DNA from: an uncultured Clostridia bacterium
Lineage (GTDB): Bacteria; Bacillota; Clostridia; TANB77; CAG-508
NCBI GenBank assembly: GCA_948946035.1
Contig: CARBKU010000065.1
Location: 1 to 6,783 of the forward strand
DNA: 6,783 nt
Direction: 5' to 3'
Shown piece after piece: positions 1 through 5,678 of the stretch (positions are counted from its first letter, which is position 1; each line of letters opens with the position of its first letter). The position numbers were made by a program, and so were the translations under genes. Below the pieces are notes generated by a model that was not told the origin of the DNA, made no database searches, and saw only the letters and a program-made list of their open reading frames with translations.

Positions 1-2
1 GA

Positions 3-122
3 ATATTAGTTTTAATTAGCATTTTAGTTAAGAAAAAGAAAATTAATTTAAAACAACTTATGATGTGTATGACAATAATGTTATCTTTAGTAGTAATAAA
101 TATGCCAAACATTAACGAAGCA
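3..122 (+). other. Export signal region, open to the left edge
   Basis: Read in the frame of the large gene, this stretch gives a hydrophobic ILVLISILV, then KKKKINLKQ, then a second hydrophobic run ending at INEA (residue 21 counted from ATG 60). The Lys-rich stretch followed by LMMCMTIMLSLVV looks like the n-region and h-region of a Sec signal peptide, with possible cleavage after Ala21. The Lys-rich n-region lies before the first ATG. There is no ATG, GTG or TTG anywhere in bases 1-59. Translation from ATG 60 would leave a signal peptide with no positive charge before its hydrophobic core. Confidence 0.6.
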
Positions 123-3100
123 AAAAATTTAACAACAAAAGATCTTAAATTAGAAGACTTTATGAATAATGATATGGGTGGAAAAGTAACAGTAAATAGT
201 TCAAGCAACAACTTTGCAACTCATGACTCTAATTTAGAAGAATATTTTAATAAACTAAAATTACATTGTATTACACCAAATAAATCTATGTGTGGTGCTT
301 CAAACCATACATACGAAAGAGTTAGTGCAGAAATTACAAAAATAGAAAATCAACAGAAAGTTGAAATAGAAGAGCCAATAATATCAGATGAAACAGATTT
401 GTCAAAATTTGAATATATAGAAAAAGGTGATTCTACATATATTGGACCATACAAACTTACTAAAATAAGCGAAAGTTGTCTTAAAGATAAATTTGATGCT
501 ACTACAAGAGTAGATTATGTAACTAAAGATGGAAAACAAGAAACATTTAATGCTAAACATATATTTGATAAAAATGGAAAAGTAATTGATGGCGAAAAAG
601 AAGTCTTTAAAAATGGAAAAGAATTTTATATTAAAATTGATACTAAAAAAGACAACATCAAAAAAATAAAATTAATAAGATTAAATTTTGAACAATTATC
701 TAAGAAAGTTAAATATAAAATAACTGCAATAGTAAGAGAAACATGGAAATGTATATGGACAGGTACAGGAGAGCATAATGATCACGGATGTAAAAATCCA
801 GAAGATGCACAAGTATTAGAAAGAGTATATCGTGGTAAATCTCAAGTTACAGAACCAGTAGGATATAATAAAAATTTAGATTTACCAACACCAGAACCTG
901 AAAATAAGGTTGGAAAACTAAAAATAATAAAGAAAGATAAAGAGAATCCTAGAATACCTAAATATTCATTAAAAGGAGCAGAATTTACAATAACAGGTCC
1001 TAATGGATATGAAAAGAAAAATGTTACAACAAAACAAGATGGAACTATAACAGTAGATAATTTACCATTAGGAAAATATACTGTTATAGAAACAAAAGCA
1101 CCTAATAACTATACTATAGACCCAGAGAATGTAAAACAAGAAGTAGAGGTAACAGAAGAAGGAAAAACAGTAGAAGTAACATTTAAAGATACTCCAATAA
1201 CAAAACCAGGACAATTACAAATTATAAAAGTATCAAAGGATAATGGAATGAAATTAAATGGAGCTGTATTCTCAGTAATAGGTGTATCTGGAACAGGAGC
1301 AGAAGGATATAGAAAAGACAATATAGAAGTAGTTACCAATGGTACTGTATTACTAGAGAACTTAGAACCAGGTCAATATATTGTTACAGAGACAAGAGCA
1401 CCTAAAGGATATGAAATATCTGATCCTGCAAGTCAAATAGTAACAGTAGAAGAAGGAAAAACAAAACTTGCAACAGTAACATTTAAAGATAGTCCAATAA
1501 TAGTTGAAAGAGGTCAATTAAGTGCATATAAATATGATGTTGACACAAACAAACCAATTCCAGGTGTAACATTCCAACTATGGTGTAGAAACAGATGGTA
1601 TACAGATGGATATCCAACTGGTAGATGGAATGACACAGGATGGTATAGAGTTGGTACAGCAGTAACTGGTAATGATGGATATGCAACTTGGAATGGATTA
1701 AGTGTAGATAACCCAAAAGCAAATGACTATTACTATTATAAAGTACAAGAAATAGGTTGTGCTGCACCATATGACATAAATGACCAAATATATAATTATG
1801 GACATACAGATACTGATATAAGTACAAATATACAAGTAATATCATCAGGTTCATTCTCAGTATATAAAAATTATTCACAAAAAGTAACATTTGGAAACAA
1901 ATTATATGGAAATATACAATTATACAAAGTGGATGATATAGATCCTAATAATATAAAACCAATGTCAGGAGTAAAATTTAAAATATATTATTATGACGAA
2001 AACAAAAATAAACATTATATTAGTTCATATACAGAGAAAGAAAATGAAAAAACAGGTGGACCTGCACCTTCTATAGTAAATTATACAACTAACGAAAGCA
2101 ACGCTAAAGAATTTGTAACAGATTCAAAAGGTTATATTAACTTACGTAAAATTGAATGTCATAGAAAATATTATGCAATTGAAACTGGGTTAGTTGAAAA
2201 GGAAGATGAAGACTTTTATCGTCTACATAAGGGAGAGATAGAAATTGACTTACAAAATCCTAATTCAACAGCAACAGCATATGTAAGAGTAAACAACCAA
2301 CAAGCATATACAAAATTATCAGGTATAGTATGGGAAGACAAACACAATGCAAACAAACAAACATTACGTAATGATGTATATGATGATGGAGAAACAAGAA
2401 TAAAAGATATAGAAGTAAGATTAATATATGTTGCTACAGGTGAAACTGTAAAAAACGAAGACGGAAAAGAATTTATAACATATACAGACGAAAATGGATA
2501 TTATGAATTCAAAAAAGTTCTAAAAAGCGAATTAGACAATTATAATGTACAATTTAAATACAATGGACTAAAATACGAAAATGTAGCTCCACATGTAGAT
2601 AAAGATAATGGATCAAAAGCAGTAGATAGAGATAGAACAGAATTTAATAAACAATATGCTATTATAGAAAAAAGTGTTTCAAAGCAAGATAATAGTACAG
2701 AAACAAATAGCTTAAGTTATAAACGTGACTCTAAAGAACATAAATCAACATTAGTACAAAACTTAGGATATACTGCAGAATCTGGAAAAGGAATAGTAGA
2801 TGCAAGAGGAGAAAATAGTGGTGTAAGAATATATTCAGATACATCAATAATAGAATTATCAGACTACTTAAAAGTTCCAGAAAAGAAAAAATTCGAAGAA
2901 GTTAGAAACATAAATTTAGGTATATATGAAAGAAATCAACCAGATATAGCATTAATTAAAGATATTCAAAATGTCAGACTTACAATAAATGGTTATGAAC
3001 ATACATATGAATATGCACAAAGATTTGTAAATCAAGGAGAATATGGAGATGGATTTAATGTAGCTGTTAAATTTGGAAATGAATATGGAAAACAAAAATA

Positions 3101-5288
3101 TACAAGACCAATTTATAAATCTGACTACACTTGGGAAAATCCAAATGATCCAAGCAAAGAATTACAAGCATTTATAACATACAAAATACAAATAAAAAAT
3201 GAATCTACAGACTTAAAGACTAGGGTTAATAGTATTATAGATTACTATGATGTTAATTATGAACAAATAGTAGGAATTGGTACAGAGTTAGACGAAAAAG
3301 GCAATATAAAACAAGATAATATAACTAGAGAAAAAATAAACTATAGTAGTGAAAAATATAATAAAATAAAAATAAATACAGCAGATAGTAAAGTAATATT
3401 AAACCCACAAACATCACAAGATATATATGTACAATTTAAAATAAGTAGAGCAAAAGTATTAGACTTAATAAATCAAAAAGAAAAAGATTTATTAGACAAT
3501 ATAGTTGAAATAAATTCATATTCTACATTTGATATGTTTGACCAAAAATATGCTGGTATAGACCGAGATTCAGAACCAGGCAATATGGAACCAGAAAATA
3601 AAGACACATATGAAGATGACACAGACACAGCACCAGCACTACAATTACAAGTAGCTGATAATGCTAGACGTATTAATGGTATAGCCTTCTTAGATAGTAC
3701 AGTAGATGGTTTACAAACAGCAAAAATAAGAGAAGGAAATGGAATATATGACAAAGATGAACAAACAATTGATGGCATAAAAGTAAAACTTGTAGAAAAA
3801 AATACTGGCATGGAATATTACATTGGAGAAAACAGATATAATGAAGACATAAAAGGAACATTAACTAAATTTGACAAATATGAATCAAAAGCTGATTGGT
3901 CAACTGAAGACAGCAAAACAGCAAATGGTGGTAAATTTGAAATAGTCGGATTTATACCAGGAGACTATGAAGTTGTATACACTTGGGGAGAACAATATGG
4001 AAAATATGATGTTCAAGATTATAAAGGAACTGTATATAATAAAACAAGATATGATAACATTACAGATGGAACAAATTTAAAGAACGGTAAATGGTATAAG
4101 GACGAAATAGATGTACATTATACAGATGCAGTAGATGATTACAGAACAAGATTAGAAATAGACGAAGAAATAAAAAATAGAACTTATACTTCAGATGCAA
4201 ATATAACTGCAAACCGCACTATGGATTCAACTACACTTCCAATGAAAATTGGAGTTGAATATGAAGATGTATATACAGCATCTCCTGGAGACCAATATAC
4301 ATATGAAATTTCAAATATAGATTTTGGTATTGTAAAAAGAGCAATACAACAAACAGAATTAAAGAAAAGAGTTAGCCATATAAGAGTAACATTAGCAAAT
4401 GGAGAAGTAATTTCAGATGTAGATGTAGCTGATGATGCAAATAGAACACTTACTGGTGAAAAGAGTCATGTTACATCAATGGGACCAATAAATAGAGGAA
4501 CAGTAAATTATAATCCAGGATTTATAAAAGTTGAACTAGATAATGAATTAATACAAGGTGCATTAGTTGAAGTTACATATGAATTTAAATTTAACAATAT
4601 TGGAGAAGTAGATGTAATAAACTCAAACTACTATAAATTTGGTTCTAGTGTTATGAATGAAGGAAATTATGTATTACATAATAGTGAAGGAAAAGAAGTA
4701 GGAAAAGTAAAAGAAAATGAAGTAGTTTATACAACACCAAATGTAATAGTTGATTATTTAGATAAAGACTGGGGATATGAAGCAAATAAAAATTCAGATT
4801 GGACTGCTATAACTAAAGATGAATTCGAAACAGATGGAATTCAATATACTATTACTGGAACAACTGAAAAAGTAACTGTAACACCAGAAGTATTTGGAGA
4901 TACCTCAGATATAAATAACAAGATAATATTATATACAACAAAATTACAAAATCAAAAAGTTTTACCAGGTACTAATAGAGAGATTAAACTAAATGTATCA
5001 AAGACATTAACAACATCAGATGAAATTTCACTACAAAATGATACAGAAGTTTTAAAGGTAACTAAACCAGGAGGATCAAAGATTGTAAATAGACCAGGAA
5101 ATTATACACCAAATGAGAGTTCAAAACCAATTGAATCAGATGAAGATAAGTCAGAAATAGTAGTTATTACACCAAGTACAGGTAAAGACTTGAATTATAT
5201 TGTACCAGTTTCACTTGCAATAGTTTCATGTACAATTCTAGGAATAGGTATAATACTTATTAAAAAGAAGGTTTTAGACAATAAATAA
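60..5288 (+). CDS. Giant sortase-anchored surface adhesin with CnaB/SpaA and SdrD_B-like domains (5' end uncertain)
   Basis: This encodes a secreted wall-anchored protein of at least 1742 residues, likely an adhesin or a structural stalk. Order from the ATG at 60: hydrophobic export segment (1-21), Cys-containing N-terminal region (about 23-265), four CnaB/SpaA-type domains (about 285-379, 384-479, 485-615, 617-750), an SdrD_B-like domain plus long beta-rich segment (752-1200), a second such pair (1205-1660), an acidic linker, TPSTG (1704-1708), a membrane helix and a basic tail. The domain architecture and sorting signal are seen directly; the adhesin role is inferred from such proteins generally. 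ATG 60 is the first canonical start in the window but has no Shine-Dalgarno sequence, and the frame stays open to base 3 with a Lys-rich stretch just before it, so the gene may begin upstream. No sortase lies nearby. A terminator follows 12 bases after the stop. The ligand is unknown. Confidence 0.93.
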   Translation: MMCMTIMLSLVVINMPNINEAKNLTTKDLKLEDFMNNDMGGKVTVNSSSNNFATHDSNLEEYFNKLKLHCITPNKSMCGASNHTYERVSAEITKIENQQKVEIEEPIISDETDLSKFEYIEKGDSTYIGPYKLTKISESCLKDKFDATTRVDYVTKDGKQETFNAKHIFDKNGKVIDGEKEVFKNGKEFYIKIDTKKDNIKKIKLIRLNFEQLSKKVKYKITAIVRETWKCIWTGTGEHNDHGCKNPEDAQVLERVYRGKSQVTEPVGYNKNLDLPTPEPENKVGKLKIIKKDKENPRIPKYSLKGAEFTITGPNGYEKKNVTTKQDGTITVDNLPLGKYTVIETKAPNNYTIDPENVKQEVEVTEEGKTVEVTFKDTPITKPGQLQIIKVSKDNGMKLNGAVFSVIGVSGTGAEGYRKDNIEVVTNGTVLLENLEPGQYIVTETRAPKGYEISDPASQIVTVEEGKTKLATVTFKDSPIIVERGQLSAYKYDVDTNKPIPGVTFQLWCRNRWYTDGYPTGRWNDTGWYRVGTAVTGNDGYATWNGLSVDNPKANDYYYYKVQEIGCAAPYDINDQIYNYGHTDTDISTNIQVISSGSFSVYKNYSQKVTFGNKLYGNIQLYKVDDIDPNNIKPMSGVKFKIYYYDENKNKHYISSYTEKENEKTGGPAPSIVNYTTNESNAKEFVTDSKGYINLRKIECHRKYYAIETGLVEKEDEDFYRLHKGEIEIDLQNPNSTATAYVRVNNQQAYTKLSGIVWEDKHNANKQTLRNDVYDDGETRIKDIEVRLIYVATGETVKNEDGKEFITYTDENGYYEFKKVLKSELDNYNVQFKYNGLKYENVAPHVDKDNGSKAVDRDRTEFNKQYAIIEKSVSKQDNSTETNSLSYKRDSKEHKSTLVQNLGYTAESGKGIVDARGENSGVRIYSDTSIIELSDYLKVPEKKKFEEVRNINLGIYERNQPDIALIKDIQNVRLTINGYEHTYEYAQRFVNQGEYGDGFNVAVKFGNEYGKQKYTRPIYKSDYTWENPNDPSKELQAFITYKIQIKNESTDLKTRVNSIIDYYDVNYEQIVGIGTELDEKGNIKQDNITREKINYSSEKYNKIKINTADSKVILNPQTSQDIYVQFKISRAKVLDLINQKEKDLLDNIVEINSYSTFDMFDQKYAGIDRDSEPGNMEPENKDTYEDDTDTAPALQLQVADNARRINGIAFLDSTVDGLQTAKIREGNGIYDKDEQTIDGIKVKLVEKNTGMEYYIGENRYNEDIKGTLTKFDKYESKADWSTEDSKTANGGKFEIVGFIPGDYEVVYTWGEQYGKYDVQDYKGTVYNKTRYDNITDGTNLKNGKWYKDEIDVHYTDAVDDYRTRLEIDEEIKNRTYTSDANITANRTMDSTTLPMKIGVEYEDVYTASPGDQYTYEISNIDFGIVKRAIQQTELKKRVSHIRVTLANGEVISDVDVADDANRTLTGEKSHVTSMGPINRGTVNYNPGFIKVELDNELIQGALVEVTYEFKFNNIGEVDVINSNYYKFGSSVMNEGNYVLHNSEGKEVGKVKENEVVYTTPNVIVDYLDKDWGYEANKNSDWTAITKDEFETDGIQYTITGTTEKVTVTPEVFGDTSDINNKIILYTTKLQNQKVLPGTNREIKLNVSKTLTTSDEISLQNDTEVLKVTKPGGSKIVNRPGNYTPNESSKPIESDEDKSEIVVITPSTGKDLNYIVPVSLAIVSCTILGIGIILIKKKVLDNK
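126..860 (+). other. N-terminal region of the giant protein with paired cysteines
   Basis: Residues about 23-267 match no family that I can name firmly. Residues 69-78 (HCITPNKSMC) recall the short Cys-Ile motif seen near the N-terminus of clostridial thioester-domain adhesins. The helical region and Gln motif (TQxA type) of a working thioester domain are not seen. From YIGPYKL (residue 127) to about 225, the strand-like pattern, with GKEFYIKI near residues 186-193, suggests an Ig-like or CnaB-like fold. Cysteines stand at residues 70, 78, 140, 231 and 244. The segment C231-X12-C244 also holds H239, D241 and H242, so a disulfide or a metal site is conceivable. Function inferred only: the exposed tip of the protein. 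Confidence 0.4.
912..1196 (+). other. CnaB/SpaA-type domain 1 (Lys-Asp type)
   Basis: Residues 285-379 begin GKLKIIKKD, continue with LKGAEFTI and LPLGKYTVIETKAP, and end FKDTP. This is the usual SpaA/CnaB pattern. By position, the isopeptide triad would be Lys291, Glu344 and Asp377. The last position is Asp, as in the CnaB2 domain of streptococcal FbaB, rather than the commoner Asn. Such bonds stiffen Gram-positive surface stalks. Bond formation is inferred. Confidence 0.82.
1080..1500 (+). repeat. Tandem 300-bp register between CnaB domains 1 and 2
   Basis: Bases 1176-1200 and 1476-1500 agree at 24 of 25 positions and lie exactly 300 bases apart. The stretch around 1080-1110 matches 1380-1410 imperfectly in the same register. 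This is the DNA trace of the duplication that made the first two CnaB domains. Confidence 0.75.
1209..1496 (+). other. CnaB/SpaA-type domain 2 (Lys-Asp type)
   Basis: Residues 384-479 repeat the pattern of the preceding domain: GQLQIIK, LNGAVFSV, LEPGQYIVTETRAPKGY and FKDSP. The likely triad is Lys390, Glu444 and Asp477. The domain carries a small insert, GVSGTGAEG, after the third strand. It is close to domain 1 at both protein and DNA level, which indicates a domain duplication. Confidence 0.82.
1512..1904 (+). other. Enlarged Trp-rich CnaB-like domain 3
   Basis: Residues 485-615 start GQLSAYKYD and end with VTFGNK. Candidate isopeptide residues are Lys491, Glu564 and Asn613, the ordinary Lys-Asn type. 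The domain is longer than its two predecessors. It has an aromatic stretch with Trp508, 513, 523, 528 and 544. Cysteines 509 and 567 stand at positions where a disulfide could form. Clustered Trp and Tyr can form carbohydrate-binding surfaces; that role is only a guess here. Confidence 0.65.
1908..2309 (+). other. Divergent CnaB-like domain 4
   Basis: Residues 617-750 begin GNIQLYKVDD with SGVKFKIYYYD next, and hold YYAIETG and a final AYVRVNN. Lys623, Glu708 and Asn745 or Asn746 occupy the isopeptide positions. The loops between strands are long, with a Gly-Pro-rich insert (TGGPAPS) near residue 670. Family membership is clear in the first strands and at the Glu motif, weaker elsewhere. Confidence 0.6.
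2313..2594 (+). other. SdrD_B-like domain, copy 1
   Basis: Residues 752-845 start KLSGIVWEDKH and contain VYDDGETRIKDIEVRLI and TDENGYYEF. This is the pattern of SdrD B-type repeats (G-x-V/A-x-x-D, then D/E-rich with a following G/D-I-x-V-x-L, then TD-x-NG-x-Y-x-F). In staphylococcal SdrD these repeats bind calcium through Asp-rich loops and act as rigid spacers. Calcium binding here is inferred from the acidic loop only. Confidence 0.75.
2595..3665 (+). other. Beta-rich adhesin-like segment, copy 1
   Basis: Residues 846-1202 form a long segment with NINLGIYER (from residue 950), then DIALIKDIQNVRLTINGYE and LQAFITYKIQIKNES. The last part resembles DUF11-like or Ig-like repeats of Gram-positive surface proteins, where a strand of the type xYxIxIxN recurs. 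It ends in an acidic stretch (EPENKDTYEDDTDTAP). It aligns in order and spacing with residues 1313-1660. I can assign no ligand. Confidence 0.5.
3669..4010 (+). other. SdrD_B-like domain, copy 2
   Basis: Residues 1204-1317 start RINGIAFLDS and hold NGIYDKDEQTIDGIKVKLVEK, then GGKFEIVGFIPGDYEVVYTW. The order of elements matches the first copy (acidic loop, DGIKVKL, G-K-F-E-I, G-D-Y-E-V). This copy has a longer insert between its strands, with a TLTKFDKYESKADW stretch near residues 1274-1287. Confidence 0.72.
4011..5045 (+). other. Beta-rich adhesin-like segment, copy 2
   Basis: Residues 1318-1662 contain NIDFGIVKR (from residue 1419), then ELKKRVSHIRVTLANGE, and later ALVEVTYEFKFNNIGEVDV. These follow the same order as the motifs of the first copy. 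The stretch after residue 1545 (YTTPNVIVDYLDKDWGYE) leads to the wall-proximal stalk. A structural or adhesive role is inferred from context only. Confidence 0.5.
5169..5285 (+). other. C-terminal cell-wall sorting signal (TPSTG)
   Basis: The motif TPSTG (residues 1704-1708) is followed by a hydrophobic helix of about 20 residues (YIVPVSLAIVSCTILGIGII) and the tail KKKVLDNK. This is the standard three-part sortase signal. The first residue is Thr rather than Leu. Non-Leu first residues are known, for example the SPKTG and PPKTG motifs used by Clostridioides difficile sortase. The preceding 40 residues are rich in Pro, Ser, Asp and Glu and probably span the wall. Confidence 0.85.
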
Positions 5289-5300
5289 TCTAAACATATT

Positions 5301-5331
5301 AAAAAATGGCAATTCTATATTGCCATTTTTT
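5301..5331 (+). terminator. Intrinsic terminator after the giant gene
   Basis: The arms AAAAAATGGCAA (5301-5312) and TTGCCATTTTTT (5320-5331) are perfect complements of 12 bp. One further T-A pair leaves the loop TCTAT. The run of T at the 3' side makes it a rho-independent terminator. The A-rich 5' arm makes it usable in the opposite direction as well. It starts 12 bases past the stop codon at 5286-5288. Confidence 0.93.
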
Positions 5332-5564
5332 GTTATACAATTGGGGACAGAGAATTTTTGCAATAATTTATATAATCTACTCGCTTCCAAAGGTTTATAA
5401 TTATATTAATACGCCAAATTTCTCTTTTCCAATGGCAACCTTAATTGTAACTTCCTATCATAAAAAAGTAGACTATATTAAAAAAGTTAAAAGAATAAAA
5501 ATGAAATCTTATATTTGTTTTGTATTAAAAATAAATATTTAGGTAAACTTAAATGTAAAGGGTA
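5332..5564. other. Intergenic stretch without a supported gene
   Basis: These 233 bases lie between the terminator and the promoter of the next gene. The + frame that opens at 5306 runs through the terminator and has no ribosome binding site, so I do not accept it. A G-rich motif, TTGGGGACAGAGAA (5341-5354), stands out against the AT-rich background. On the - strand only short broken frames are seen. I see no RNA gene or riboswitch. Confidence 0.6.
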
Positions 5565-5593
5565 TTGATAATTAATACAATAAATAATATAAT
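5565..5593 (+). promoter_or_regulatory. Sigma-A-type promoter of the prepilin-like gene
   Basis: A -35 box TTGATA (5565-5570; one mismatch to TTGACA) and a perfect -10 box TATAAT (5588-5593) are separated by 17 bases. Transcription would start near 5600, giving a leader of about 20 bases before the ribosome binding site. No operator-like palindrome is evident. Confidence 0.8.
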
Positions 5594-5620
5594 AAGATAG
5601 TAATAACAAAATAACATAAC

Positions 5621-5627
5621 AAGGAGG
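5621..5627 (+). promoter_or_regulatory. Strong ribosome binding site that decides the start
   Basis: AAGGAGG is a perfect Shine-Dalgarno sequence. It lies 5 bases before GTG 5633 and 14 bases before ATG 5642, so initiation is expected at GTG 5633, with ATG 5642 less favoured. Both starts are in the same frame, which is not the frame of the long downstream protein. GTG 5679, the first canonical start in the long frame, lies 51 bases away and is not served by this site. Confidence 0.88.
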
Positions 5628-5632
5628 AAAGA

Positions 5633-5657
5633 GTGCAAAAGATGAATAAAAATAATC
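5633..5657 (+). other. Frameshifted 5' end of the prepilin-like gene
   Basis: From GTG 5633 or ATG 5642 the reading runs MNKNNRNN in a frame that ends at 5833. The long frame begins just after a TGA at 5643-5645 and reads IKIIGITLIALV. A run of five A (5648-5652) lies at the junction. With four A, ATG 5642 would read MNKIIGITLIALV, an ordinary prepilin leader. A one-base difference therefore separates the start signals from the protein. Confidence 0.8.
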
Positions 5658-5678
5658 GGAATAACCCTAATAGCACTA

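Noticed and set aside
1109..3861. Four - strand frames inside the giant gene (1109-1339, 1483-1890, 3473-3811, 3673-3861)
   Set aside because: All are opposite well-conserved domain sequence and show shadow composition (Ser/Thr/Phe- or Leu/Tyr/His-rich).
5305..5438. AATGGCAA repeated at 5305-5312 and 5431-5438, which could pair alternatively with TTGCCATT
   Set aside because: An eight-base match in AT-rich DNA is easily chance. The second copy lies downstream of the terminator, so it cannot act as an anti-terminator in the transcript before termination.
5306..5542. Possible small + strand gene of 78 codons
   Set aside because: Its ATG lies inside the 5' arm of the terminator, it has no ribosome binding site, and the composition is not that of its neighbours.
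5332..5564. Possible pseudogene remnant on the - strand (a tail such as GKEKFGVLI near 5405-5435)
   Set aside because: The frame is short and interrupted and matches no protein I recognise, so no gene can be supported.
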